From the NCBI GenBank assembly GCA_030867875.1, contig JAOWCC010001589.1, positions 80,251,537-80,315,536 on the forward strand: a stretch of DNA of 64,000 nt, written 5' to 3'. Below, in pieces: positions 12,477 through 23,080 of this stretch. Position numbers and translations under genes: made by a program. The DNA is from Actinernus sp. WN-2022. Taxonomy: Eukaryota > Cnidaria > Anthozoa > Actiniaria > Actinernidae. Under the pieces are notes generated by a model. The model was not told the DNA's origin. It did not search any database and worked only from the letters and a program-made list of their open reading frames with translations. The stretch's first letter is position 1. Every line of letters begins with the position of its first letter.

Positions 12477-12739
12477 TTTGCCGTAACACTCATGCGTAAT
12501 TTAGAAAGGCTTTCTTAGCGAAAACACCTCAGGCTCAGTAGAGAATCATTTGTTTAGTATCACCTCGAACAAACTTCTGATAGCACTGACGGAGTCGTTT
12601 ATAATTTTTCAGTTACAAGTCACATAAATATGTACAGTTTCGACTCAGTCTTCTATATATTAGTGATATATCACTCTTTCTCTTTATTCTAATCACATAT
12701 TAAATTCACCACACCAAGTAAACTGAACTGAGTGTATGA

Positions 12740-13275
12740 CAAGAAGAAATAGAACTGGAAACCGAACCGAATCGCCTAATGCCTAATGGAGCAGCCGTAT
12801 GGACACAAAGAAATGGAGAAAACTGAACTGAGTAAATCGAAACCGAACAGAATATAGCTTACGGATATGAATCGAATATACAGAACTGAGTAAACTGCTC
12901 TTTCCCATTGTTTCCAGGTCATTTTATTGCTTTTCCAGCGAGAATTGCTCCCACAGGGGTCCGGTCAATTATATAATTTCCTCCCAAGAGTTCAGTTTTC
13001 GCTCGTTTTTCTTGTTCTGTCATTCTTTTTCCGGTTCAGTATAATTCTTCTTTGTCCTCCTAGTTTATTCATGTCATTTTCTGTTCGATAAATTGTTTGG
13101 CCAATCCGAAAAGCAGTTTACTCAGTTCTGTATATTCGATTCATGTCCGTAAGCCGTATTCTGATTTCTGTTCAGTTTCGGTTGTATTTACTCAGTTCAG
13201 TTTTCTCCATTTCTTTGTGTCCATAAGCTACTCCATTAGGCGTTTCGGTTCGGTTTCCAGTTCTATTTCTTCTAT
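12740..13275. repeat. long imperfect inverted repeat, arms about 160 bp
   Basis: The left arm at 12740-12899 (for example AGAACTGGAAACCGAACCGA and GACACAAAGAAATGGAGAAA) pairs with the right arm at 13112-13275. The spacer is about 210 bp. A 115-codon plus-strand open frame (13097-13444) is only the right arm read through TTC-rich sequence and is not called. A stray ACAGTAAGCC near 13557 resembles the end of the adjoining MITE. Confidence 0.65.
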
Positions 13276-13591
13276 TCATTCACTTTTCTACCCAATTATG
13301 TGCACTCGGTTCACTTCAGTCTCAGTTCAATTTGCCTCAATTCGATCAGTGTCCTTTTCCAACGTTTTCATTCGAATACTCAGGGTAGAGTCCTCCGAAG
13401 TCCAGCAATTGTTGGGTCCGGTTTCCTCGGTTCAGTTTTCTTGATTCATTTGTAATCATGTTCATACGCTAGTCCAGGTACAGTTCTCTTCTGTTCTCTA
13501 GTTCGCTCAGTTCTAAATCCCCTAATTAGCTAAATATACAAAATACAGCTTCACAAAGTACAGTAAGCCTCCGAACAGTTAAGGTCTTAGG

Positions 13592-13996
13592 CCCGAGGTG
13601 GGGGACTCCCTTATGTGAGGGGTACATGGATGCTCGTCGTACCTTTTAGGGGTCAAAATCAGGAGTTTGGTACCACTTAGGGTATCCACGATCAAACACA
13701 GACATTTCTATGTAAAGCGGTACCTTTTAGGGGTCGGGTCAGTCACTGAATGCTAGAGAATGACAGCGCTTTTGAAAACAACAAGGAAGAATGTGCTTGA
13801 TGATACAACATGTTAATAGCAATAAAAGGCATCGAAAGTTTAAAATGTTGGCATGTTTTTATTGGAACCTTTTAGGGGTCAAAATAAGCTTAAACCACGC
13901 CCATTTTAGTACCTCTTAGGGGTCAAATCGAAAATGTCCGACGAGCATCCCTACCCCTTTTATATGGGAGTTCCCCCCCCCCCCCCTCCCCCGGGA
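13592..13996. mobile_element. TIR MITE copy 1, 405 bp, with 8-bp target duplication
   Basis: The flanks carry an exact direct repeat GTCTTAGG at 13584-13591 and 13997-14004. The ends are inverted: GGGTACATGGATGCTCGTCG on the left and CGACGAGCATCCCTACCCCT on the right. Inside, ACCTTTTAGGGGTC occurs repeatedly. A second copy with an interrupting LINE lies at 58908-60264, and a short fragment of the right end lies near 20315-20350. Eight-base duplications are typical of hAT-like transposases. Confidence 0.8.
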
Positions 13997-14199
13997 GTCT
14001 TAGGTTTCTTGGCCACATTCTTCTATTCAGCTACAATTTTTGCCAACGCATGTCCCAGCTCCTTTCAATCTCTTCCCTTCCAATCGTCCCATTCCCTTCC
14101 CATCGTCCCATCGTCCCATTCCCTTGCCCGCCACCCCTAAGGCTGCGCATTAGACTCCTGTTTGATGCCTGGGTGCGAATACCCGCACTAATACAAAAA

Positions 14200-14760
14200 C
14201 CTCACAACGCGGTACCACGTTTTCACTTAACAACGCGGTACCGCGTTGTCTCTTCCACGTTGTCGCTTAGCTTCACAACGCCGCGTTGTCGCTCCCACGT
14301 TGTCGCTTCACAACACGGTACCGCGTTGTCGCCTCCATGTTGTGAAGCGTCACAACGCAGTACCGCGTTGTCGTTTCCACGTTGTCGCTTCACAACACGG
14401 TACCGCGTTGTCGCTTCCACGTTGTGAAGCGTTACAACGCAGTACCGCGTTGTCATTTCCACGTTGTCGTTTCACAACACGGTACCACGTTGTCGTTTCC
14501 ACGTTGTCGCTTCACAACACGATACCGCGTTGTCGCTTCCACGTTGTGAAGCGTTACAACGCAGTACCGCCGCGTTGTCATTTCCACGTTGTCGTTTCAC
14601 AACACGGTACCGCGTTGTCGCTTCCACGTTGTCACTACACAACACGGTACTGCGTTGTCGTTTCCACGTTGTCGCTACACAACGCGGTACCACGTTGTCG
14701 TTTCCACGTTGTGAAGCGGTACCACGTTGTCATTTCCACGTTGTCACCTCGCAGCAATGT
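14200..14760. repeat. palindromic minisatellite, about 42 bp period
   Basis: Around a dozen imperfect units are built on ACAACGCGGTACCGCGTTGT, a perfect 20-bp palindrome, alternating with CGTTTCCACGTTGTCGCTTC-like spacers. Because the unit is palindromic, open frames appear on both strands (14246-14773 plus and 14223-14693 minus, for example). I attribute these to the repeat, not to genes. Confidence 0.8.
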
Positions 14761-14871
14761 GGTAGGGAAATGACCCTTATCGGCTTCCGTAACAAGCATT
14801 TAAATAGTATGACTATATATATCCCTAGAGGATAACCCAACCTCTCTATCGTGCCATCAGTGAGAATATAA

Positions 14872-14947
14872 ATTTCTGACGACACTCAACTGAGACAATA
14901 GCCGAGGAATTTCTGACGACACTCAACTGAGACAATAGCCGAGGAAT
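14872..14947. repeat. 37-bp direct duplication
   Basis: Two adjacent copies of a unit starting TTTCTGACGACACTCAACTG and ending AGACAATAGCCGAGG. Confidence 0.85.
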
Positions 14948-15293
14948 CAAATTCATACAAGGACACCTTGGCCAGCTTTTCAACGAACTCTGGTATCATC
15001 GATTGACTGTTGACGGCGGTTAGGAGTTCAAATAGATGGAGTTCGAGAAAGAAAATATAGTCGTGTGCACTCGATAATACAGCAATAGATTAACAGTGGA
15101 ATTCTATGGAAGGAACAACCTGTGGGCCGTGAATTCGTAGAGGTTTTGTGACCTCTGAATAAATTTGAAGTGGGATTTATCGCGAGCGTTGTCAAGATCG
15201 AGTGTGCAGCATTCTCTCTTTTTAGGGAGAAGGGGCTCCGTATAAGAGAAAACCCGGCTGAAATCAGCTTAAAACCACCCAACAAGGAGAGAA

Positions 15294-15329
15294 ACATGAC
15301 ACAAGACATCACAGTGGCAAGGTAAGTCA
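15294..15329 (+). CDS. possible short first coding exon
   Basis: A start codon in the context GAAACATGA opens MTQDITVA and runs into a strong donor, GGCAAG/GTAAGTCATT, near 15322. The frame is closed upstream by a TGA. This is the only splice-like signal on the plus strand that stood out. No downstream exon was identified, and the element-rich surroundings make chance plausible. Confidence 0.15.
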
Positions 15330-16300
15330 TTTGTATTAAAATAATTACAGTATTTCTGGCTAGTAAACGGAGTTCGTTACGCTCCCATATAAAGATATAT
15401 TTTCGTAACTTGAACTTGGGGTGCCTGTGACAGGATATAATTATTTCTGAACAAGACAACGTATTTTTAAACTTTTACACTGATGTACACTATTTTACTT
15501 ATTTTTCTTAAAACTTCAATCTGTTCATTATTTCAGTTTGCATATAAAATATGCTTCTCTACCAGGCGAGGAACGTGTCCGGGTTCAAATACCACACGGA
15601 GACTAAACAAATCTCGCCACTATAAAGGGCGACAGTCGGAACAATGTTCCGGCTGACCCTCTTGCGAATCAATGTAAGAATCTGTGTTCCTGTGTAATAT
15701 TCCTTTAAAGTTTATTGCTTGTTTTAAGTCTGTTCTCTCCAGCAGTTACAGTTCCCCGCTGTCGGTACCTTTATAAGCTTTTCGGCGTCATACCTGACTT
15801 GTCGGTACGGGACAGCTCGGAAATAGCCGGGCCTCGTCAGTAGGAAGGAAGAGTTGTGTCGGCGGCACTTGGTTAATCATCAACTGAGTTCCTCGCGGAG
15901 GATAATGACAACAAACAGTACGCATATAAACCGATGAGCACACTCGTGAATATTGTTCTTCCATTCAGTGACATAACCAACACTCGCTATGCTCCATTCA
16001 TGTACGCTCTGACCTGTAGGTGAAGGAAGAAAACAAGGATTTATTTAACACAGACATGTGCTTTCTTGCTTTATTACTGACTGATTTATACACTCCGAAT
16101 TGTTAACAAAAGGGCACCGGCATTGCCTATGCTTCTGATAGCGATACTTTGTGTTGATAAACATTACTTTTGTTATGCTAATGATTTCAAAAGGCCGCTT
16201 TGTGTCAAGAACCAATGGATCTCTGGTTGGCACATTAATGACAATGGATGACGTGCAGTAAGTTCGCTATATATCCATTGGTTGAAAATCTGTTCTATTT
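15330..16300. other. no gene recognised; possible SINE-like piece at about 15560-15720
   Basis: At 15580 the phrase GTCCGGGTTCAAATACC resembles a pol III B box, but no convincing A box or tail was found. A 143-codon minus-strand open stretch (15028-15459) to the left has no recognisable domain. Confidence 0.3.
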
Positions 16301-16313
16301 GTCATTAATTTCG

Positions 16314-16423
16314 TAGCCTGCGTTGCGGCTCTGGAGTATCGGAGCGCAGCGAGCGGAGATTAGGCCAATCCCCTTAATCTCCGCTCGTCGCGCTCCGATA
16401 CTCCAGAGCCGCAACGCAGGCTA
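16314..16423. mobile_element. hairpin MITE, 110 bp, with 9-bp target duplication
   Basis: The arms TAGCCTGCGTTGCGGCTCTG and CAGAGCCGCAACGCAGGCTA are perfect complements, extending inward through GGAGTATCGGAGCG. The flanks TTAATTTCG at 16305-16313 and 16424-16432 are identical. A 9-bp duplication (10 bp if one shared base is counted) is typical of Mutator-like elements. Confidence 0.85.
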
Positions 16424-16655
16424 TTAATTTCGTTGCCGGTTGTACGATTTGTAAACCAGGCCAATAGCCCTTTATCGGGCAGTGGTCATGTTGCGTCCCA
16501 GGCGAATAAAAACCTTTCTTCTTGCACTTCCAAACTCGAGGCAGAGACGGGGCTGGAAGTGCAAAAGCTATTGTTTGTAGCCAAAACGGCCCGCATCGTC
16601 TGTAGAGCTTACCGAATAGTTTTCTCGCGCAATACAACCCAGAAACGAGGTGATT

Positions 16656-16808
16656 GGGTAACGTGAGCTATAAAAGTTGCGCTACTTCATTATTAGTAGT
16701 TGATACAAGACGACCTCAAGGAGAGTCCTAAATAAACTCAGAAATAGCAGATTTCCGTTTCACATGTATCAACTACTAACTAGCGCAACTTTTGTAGCTC
16801 ACTTTACC
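16656..16808. mobile_element. hairpin MITE, about 150 bp
   Basis: The left arm GTGAGCTATAAAAGTTGCGC and the TAGTAGTTGATAC phrase are inverted on the right as GTATCAACTACTA and GCGCAACTTTTGTAGCTCAC. The inner loop is about 60 bp. Confidence 0.75.
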
Positions 16809-16837
16809 CGCCTCAGTCCCCGCTCACTTTGAACCGC

Positions 16838-17100
16838 TTCCCGGTTAGCTTAGTGCCGGTTAATCGCCGGTCTGTCCTGCGGGTTCAAACCCCGGCCAGA
16901 GTACCACTCAGGGTCTTAAAATAACTGAGTAGAAGGTGCTGCCTTTGTAAAACAATCTTGTTCTCGAACTGAAAATTGTTGGACCTTCACGTGTTCTCGG
17001 ACAAGGACGTAAAATCGTAGATCCCACGTCGGCCTCAAGTTTATCAGTGTCATCAAACTCACGAGTTACCGACGTTAAATAAGGTTACTTTACTTTACCC
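16838..17100 (+). mobile_element. tRNA-derived SINE
   Basis: The 5' part is tRNA-like with a good pol III B box (GGGTTCAAACCCC near 16881) and a TTAGCTTAGTGCCGG A-box-like segment upstream. The body ends in a TTACTTTACTTTACC tail at about 17098. It lies just beyond the stop codon of the CPES exon 3 (minus strand), so it could fall in that gene's 3' UTR. Confidence 0.6.
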
Positions 17101-17212
17101 ATTCGCGCGGGAAAATATTCGGTAATGTCTAGCTATTCTCTGGCATTGGTTAAGTTTAGGGTTTACAAGAAGAACATGTTCATACACCTCACACTCGGTT
17201 TAATCCACTCTT

Positions 17213-17353
17213 CTAAACAGGTGCTTCTGACTGAAAGAAAGAGAATAATGATTCCGTAGAGTCGGTACCAACCTCCATTAAGTGTAGCTGGGAAAGAAGG
17301 AGGATGCCTGAAAATTGCACCCAACCGATGATGCAAATAAGCTCAATCAAAGT
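17213..17353 (-). CDS. CPES-like gene B, last coding exon (46 codons and stop)
   Basis: A minus-strand exon preceded by a textbook acceptor (CATCTGTTTTTCTTGCAG/ACT). It reads TLIELICIIGWVQFSGILLL, a transmembrane helix, then a polar tail ending QSEAPV and a TAG stop at 17213-17215. It opens in phase 0, matching the end of the exon at 17761. The hydrophobic helix followed by a short soluble tail fits the C-terminal end of a multi-pass CDP-alcohol phosphatidyltransferase. I assign it to gene B because it lies downstream in the same orientation and no other first exon lies between. Exon joining is inferred. Confidence 0.65.
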   Translation of the reverse strand, partial: TLIELICIIGWVQFSGILLLSQLHLMEVGTDSTESLFSFFQSEAPV

Positions 17354-17760
17354 CTGCAAGAAAAACAGATGATCAGCTGTTACAAACTCAAAAATGCGCA
17401 AGTTCCATTGCACAGAAATGTATCAGTTATAAGTTAATGGCGTGTGTGTTTATTCAAGTCCGCGTGTGTGTTATAAGTATTGACTTCGATAACATATCAT
17501 AATTTGAATGTTGCATTTGCACATGCACGAGACAACCTCTCTTGAAATAGTTGTAAATACAGCAATCGCCATCTTTCCACCTCTCCTTTCCCATTTTCTC
17601 TGGCCACATTCGGTTTCTCGTAGCTGGTCGCCCACTTCAATTAATAAACTGGAATAGGAGATCTCTTTTTTATATCCCATCATAAAAGCGCCAAAATCTT
17701 CTGACGAATTGCAAACGATTTTATTCAACTAGATGACTATTATGGTGGGTGCGTTCGTAC
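17354..17760 (-). other. intron 2 of CPES-like gene B
   Basis: A 407-bp interval between a donor (TTATGG/GTACGA at 17760) and an acceptor (CTTGCAG ending at 17354). It contains no recognisable repeat. A short open stretch on the minus strand (17471-17728) inside it is not supported. Confidence 0.6.
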
Positions 17761-17883
17761 CCATAATTTGTCAAAAAGAATAGCCAGCAGAATGAACTGG
17801 AAGAAGGCATCAGCACTGGAGATTTTCCACAGCCACAGGACAAGCCATGTGCTTCTGTAGTTAAGTACTTCGGACTGCAGATC
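17761..17883 (-). CDS. CPES-like gene B, second coding exon (41 codons)
   Basis: An exon of exactly 123 bp, phase 0 at both ends, flanked by the acceptor TTTATTTGTCTTACAG and the donor GTACGA. It reads DLQSEVLNYRSTWLVLWLWK then ISSADAFFQFILLAILFDKL, a Trp-rich membrane segment of the kind found after the catalytic part of CPES proteins. Together with 55800-56567 and 17213-17353 it gives 343 residues. If the join is right, intron 1 is 37.9 kb (17884-55799) and contains the foldback element, the hAT-like composite, several LINEs and both large satellites. An alternative is that exons 2 and 3 belong to another, now lost, first exon. Confidence 0.7.
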
Positions 17884-17977
17884 CTGTAAGACAAATAAAA
17901 CAGATAACGTCACAATGTTTGACATGTGTTGCACAACAATGTTAGCCCGACCTAACGCAATGAGCCAATAGACCCCT

Positions 17978-18412
17978 TGCACTTTACGTCATAGCCGCCA
18001 TGTTGGTGTACAATAAACAATAGATTCTTCGTTAGCTTCATTTGTTCTGTACACCAACATGGCCGCCATGCACTTTGAATCTCTGGGGATTGAGTGCAAA
18101 CCATCTATAATCCGTGCTGGGTTTACTTGAACCAATCACGAGGAAAGGTAAACGTCGTGAAGAACTCCGTGCTAGGACGATTGCGTGACGGACGAAAATG
18201 TTTGTTTCTTGTTTAGAACTTGATTGGCTGGTAATTACAAAACGTTTTCACAGCCAATAGAAAGGTTTCAATAGAGGGTTTTCACTCAATCCCCAGAGAT
18301 TCAAATGACAAAGGGCATGGCGGCCATGTTGGTGTACCTAACAAAAGAAGCTAACGAAGAATCTATTGTTAAAGGTACACCAACATGGCGGCTATGACGT
18401 CACGTGAAAACG
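17978..18412. mobile_element. TIR MITE, about 435 bp, in intron 1 of gene B
   Basis: Outer arms: ACGTCATAGCCGCCATGTTG on the left, and on the right CAACATGGCGGCTATGACGT. Each arm also contains a secondary inversion, so TACACCAACATGGC occurs four times in alternating orientation. CAATCCCCAGAGATTCAAAT and its complement form a second inner inverted pair (18078-18094 and 18276-18300). It lies about 95 bp upstream of the acceptor of exon 2. Confidence 0.75.
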
Positions 18413-18548
18413 CTCCAAAGGCCTTTTGCAACAACTGGTCACGTGACTTTGTCAATCAAAAGTATTGGTGCTAGCTCTATTATAAAGTAAAGAAAAATGT
18501 CTTGTTTGGAATATGGGCTTTCTGTCATCGAGATATGGCTAAATAGAG

Positions 18549-21500
18549 GAATTGCTCCGACGCCATGTTGGGCTAACGCAGCTTTCAGGTATACACCCTG
18601 AGTAAGTTCATGTCACTACATTCGATATCTATAGTACGAGTCACTTCCCTTCACTTCACCTGCTTTCCTTTGCCTTCATCATCCTTCACCTGCCTTTACT
18701 TGCATTCACTACCCTCCACTTGCGTTCACTTGCATTCACTTGCCTTCACTAGGCTTCACTTGCCTTTATCCGTCTTCACTTGCCTTCACTTACCTTCACT
18801 AGGCTTCACCTGCCTTCACTTGGCTTCACTTCCCTTCACCTGCCTTCACCTGCATTCACCTGCCTTCACTAGGCTTCACGTGCCTTCACCTGCTTTCACC
18901 TGCCTTCACTTGCCTTCATCTGCCTCCACTTGCCTTCATCTGCCTTCACCTGCCTTCATTTGCCTTCACTAGGCTTCACTTGCCCTCACTTGCCTTCACT
19001 AGGCTTCACCTGCCTTCACTAGACTTCACTTGCCCTCACTTGCCTTCACTAGCCTTCACTAGGCTTTACCTGCCTTCACCTGCCTTCACTAGGCTTCACC
19101 TGCCTTCACCTGCCTTCACCTGCCTTCACCTGCCTTCACCTGCCTTCACCTGCCTTCACTTGCCTTCACTTGCCTTCATCTGCCTTCACTAGGCTTCACC
19201 TGCCTTCACTTGCTTTCATCTGCCTTCACCTGCCTTCACTAGGCTTCACTTGCCCTCACTTGCCTTCACTAGCCTTCACCTGCCTTCATCTGCCTTCACT
19301 TGCCTTCACCTGCCTTCACTAGGCTTCACCTGCCTTCACTTGCTTTCATCTGCCTTCACTTGCCTTCATCTGCCTTCACTTGGCTTCATCTGCCTTCACC
19401 TGCCTTCACCTGCCTTCACTTGCCTTCACTAGGCTTCACTTGCCCTCACTTGCCTTCACCTGCCTTCATCTGCCTTCACTTGCCTTCACCTGCCTTCACT
19501 AGGCTTCACTTGCCTTCACTTGTATTCATTAGGCTTCACCTGCCTTCACTGGGATTCACTTGCCTTCACCTGCCTTCACTGGGCTTCACTTGCCTTCACT
19601 AGGCTTCACTTGCCTTCATCCGTCTTCACTTGCCTTCACCTGCCTTCACTGGGCATCACCTGGCTTCACTTGCCTTCACTAGGCTTCACTTGCCTTCACC
19701 TGCTTTCACTTGCCTTCATTGCGCTTCACTAGTCGTCACCTGCCTTCAATAAGCTTCACTGGGCTTCACCTGCTTTCACTTGCCTTCAGTATGCTTCACC
19801 TGCCTTCTGTAGGCTTCACTTGCCTTCACTGATCTTCACTGCTCTTCACTGGCCCTCTCTAGCCGTCACTTGCGTTCATTGGGCTTTACCTACCTTCTCT
19901 AGGCTTCACTTCCGTTCACTTGCCTTCACTTGATTTCATTAGTTAACCTTCACCTGCTTTCACTTGCCTAATAACAGGGGTTCATTCGCCTTGATTAATT
20001 AGGTATAGGTTCTACCTTTGCTGCCACGTCGGCCCTAAATCGATCTTTTACCGAACCAATTTTTTTATAGGATCGGCGCGACTTAAGTTCGACGTTTGCC
20101 GTAGGTTTAAGTCCCTTACAAGGCTTAATAATTATTAATAATAAATTAGCAGGTGCAGGCAGCGAGGAATTTAAATTTATGAGTACTGCCTTCACTTACC
20201 TTTCAAATACTCTAAATTGCAATGGATATCGTGATACCAATTAAGCGTAAAAATAAACTTCGACATCGCACCAAAATACGAGATTTTCGTACCTTTTTAA
20301 TAGGGGTGTTTTTTGAAATTTCTGATGAGCATCCCCGTCACTATATTTTTATGTTTGTTTTTTTCAACTCTATTGAAGGCTAGTGCATGCAGGTGAAGGC
20401 AAGTGAAGGCAAGTGCATACAGGTGAAGGCTAGTGAAGGCTAGAGAAGGCAAGTGAAGGCTAGTGCAGGCAAGTGAATGGTAGTTGAGGCAAATGAAGGC
20501 AGGTGAAGGCTAGTGAAGGCTAGTGACGGCTGGTGCATGCAGGTGAAGGCCGGTGAAGGCTAGTGCATGCAGATGAAGGCCAGTGAAGGTAAGTGAAGGC
20601 TGGTGCATGCAGGTGAAGGCTAGTGAAGGTAAATGCATGAAGGTGAAGGCTAGTGAAGTGAAGGTAAGTGAAGTGAAGTAAGTGCATGCAGGTGAAGGCT
20701 ATTGAAGTGAAGGTGAAGGCCGGTGAAGGCAGGTGAAGGCTAGTGCATGCAAGTGCATGCAAGTGAAGGCAAGTGAAGTCTAGTGAAGGCAGGTGAAGGC
20801 GGGTTAAGGCGGGTTAAGGCAGATGAAGGAAGGTAGCCTAGTGAAAGCAAGTGAAGCCTAGTGAATGCAAGCGAAGGCTAGTGAATGCAAGCGAAGGCTA
20901 GTGAATGCAAGCGAAGGCTAGTGAATGCAAGCGAAGGCTAGTGAATGCAAGCGAAGGCTAGTGAATGCAAGCGAAGGCCAGTGAATGCAATTGAAGGCCA
21001 GTGAAGGCTGTTGAATGCAGGTGAAGGCTGTTGTATGCAGGTGAAGGCTAGTGAAGGTAAATGCATGAAGGTGAAGGCCAGTGAAGGCTAGTGAAGTGAA
21101 GGTAGGTGAAGTGAAGTAAGTGCATGCAGGTGAAGGCCAGTGCATGCAGGTGCAGGCTGGTGAAGGCCAGTGCAGGCTGGTGAAGGCCAGTGCAGGCTGG
21201 TGAAGGCCAGTGCATGCAGGTGAAGGCCAGTGCATGCAGGTGAAGGCTAGTGAAGGCTAGTGAAGGCCAGTGAAGACTAGTGAAAGTAAGTGCATGTAGG
21301 TGAAGGCTGGTGAAGGCCAGTGAAGGCTTGTGCATGCAGGTGAAGGCTAGTCAAGGCTAGTGAAAGTAAGTGCATGCAGGTGAAGACTAGTGCATGTAGG
21401 TGAAGGCTGGTGAAGGCCAGTGAAGGCTGGTGCATGTAGGTGAAGGCCAGTGAAGGCTGGTGAAGGCTAGTGAAGGCTAGTGAAGACAGGTGAAGGCATG

Positions 21501-21790
21501 TGAAGCCTAGTGAATGTGGGTTAAGGCAGATGAAGGCAAGTGAAGACTAGTGAAGGTAAGTGAAGGCAAGTGAAGGCAGGTGAAGCCTAGTGAAGGCATG
21601 TGAAGCCTAGTGAAGGCGGGTTAAGGCAGATGAATGCAAGTGAAGGGTAGTGAATGCAAGTGAAGGCAGGTGAAGGATAATGTAGGGAAAGCAAAGCAGG
21701 TGAAGTGAAGGCAAGTGACTCGTACTATCCGATAGATATCGTATTTGTATGTGAAAGCTGCGTTAGCCCAACATGGCGTCGGAGCAATTC
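18549..21790. mobile_element. foldback element with 10-bp tandem-repeat arms, 3.24 kb
   Basis: The ends are inverted: GAATTGCTCCGACGCCATGT at 18549 and its complement at 21771-21790, extended by GGGCTAACGCAGCTTTCA. The left arm (about 18640-19970) is an array of a 10-bp unit close to TTCACCTGCC. The right arm (about 20375-21720) is the reverse complement unit, GGCAGGTGAA. The spacer (19971-20375) has older repeat pieces. This matches the architecture of Drosophila FB/Galileo foldback elements, whose terminal inverted repeats are filled with short tandem units. The long open frames in the arms (18610-19732 plus; 20520-21335 minus) reflect a repeat that reads through in some frames, not genes. 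No transposase was found. Confidence 0.8.
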
Positions 21791-22490
21791 GAGGCCCAAG
21801 GAGAATAAAAACCTTTGTTTTCGTCCGGTAAACTCGTTCTGAAACCAACCAGTGCGAGGCTACTGGGGCCAAAACTATTGTTTTATCCAAGATGGCCGAA
21901 CTGCGATAACAGCCCATGGTGAACGAAGAAAATGAGCTTTCTTTTAATTCGGGTACGGGAGCACATAATTTGTAAAACAAAGAGTTTTCAGTTTTCTTTA
22001 TTTTACACTATTCATTTAATTATAATACAGTCGGTTCAGGTATCATTAAATAATGGGAATAACTATTTATTTTAAACATCATAATGTAGATGAAGGTGTA
22101 CAGTAGTTGGGATCGAATCCCATATCCCCGAGTTTGGAATCGAGTTAGAGTTAGACCACTGCCACAAGGAAAATAAATAAGACTAAGATTAGGTCGGGTT
22201 ACATGTAATATAGACCTAAGACTAGGTCAGAATTATATAATGTAAAATATGCAACAATGTTGAAACAATTACTGTTGTAAATTATTAGAATAAGACATTA
22301 TAGTTGGGACTGGATAAGGTACAGTTTAGATTTTGTTTTGAACTGAAAGAGATTTAAACAACTTTTGAATTCAGTAGGGATAGTTTGCCAAATTTTAGAT
22401 AAAGAAAATTTAAATGTAGATAAGCCATAGTTAGTTCCCGGAGTTAGTTCAGTCTTACATGGGGTCGATACAGATTTGTATTTTTTGCAT
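21791..22490. other. no gene; fragmentary repeats, one tRNA-like piece
   Basis: On the minus strand at 22089-22165 there is a tRNA-like stretch with an A-box-like GTGGCAGTGGTCTAA and a B-box-like GGGATTCGATCCC. Pairing in the T arm is imperfect, so I read it as a tRNA pseudogene or SINE head. The rest from 22165 to 22480 resembles the 3' end of a minus-strand LINE but has no clear frame. Confidence 0.3.
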
Positions 22491-22496
22491 ACCTGG

Positions 22497-22680
22497 GATA
22501 CCCTGGTACCAGAGGTTTTGTAGAGAAAACAGTCGCGGAGAAAAAGGCGCGAAGAGGCGATCAGCGAGCTGCGAAGCAGCGAGAAGAGAAAACCTCAGGT
22601 TTTCTCGCAGTTCGCTTCTCGCTGATCGCCGCTTCGCGGCTGTTCTCTCTCTCTAGAAAACCTCTGGAACCAGGGGGGTA
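22497..22680. mobile_element. palindromic MITE, about 184 bp
   Basis: The left end TACCCTGGTACCAGAGGTTTT-like arm matches the complement of AAAACCTCTGGAACCAGG on the right. The inner arms GCGATCAGCGAGCTGCGAAG and CTTCTCGCTGATCGCCGCTT pair as well. A 65-codon open stretch crossing it is not a gene. Confidence 0.7.
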
Positions 22681-23080
22681 TACATGGTATTGTAAGTATG
22701 TATTTCAGATACAGGTGTAACCAGGTGGTGTGGGCGCTACGATCGCAAAGCACGTTGGTCCATTTCACAAAATCGGCTCATTTCGCACAAGCTGCCAGAT
22801 TCATTGTTTTTTTTTGCACAATTTTTTTTCCTTTAAAAAAAATAAAATTTACAAATATGTAGGAAAAAGGAATGATAATATAAGCTATTAAATTTAATGA
22901 GCTAGGTTAGATGTGCGTAGTGGTCAAAGTAGCCGCTTGGCTTTCGAGTTGATCACTACCATAGGTATAATAGTCGAGGAAAAAAATGAAGAATTATATA
23001 AATAGGAAAAAGTGCAGAGGAGAAATTGAGGAAAAAGATTCCAGAGGACTTATACAAAAGAAATAAGAAAAAGAGCAGAG

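Noticed and set aside
14223..14835. Arg/Ser/Val-rich frames on both strands
   Set aside because: Readings of the palindromic minisatellite.
18610..19732. Repetitive LHLPSPAFTC-type frames
   Set aside because: Translation of the 10-bp unit of the foldback arm (30 bp gives ten codons). The mirrored frames occur in the other arm.
22089..22165. Functional tRNA gene on the minus strand
   Set aside because: A- and B-box-like words are present, but the T arm does not pair properly and the acceptor stem is not evident.
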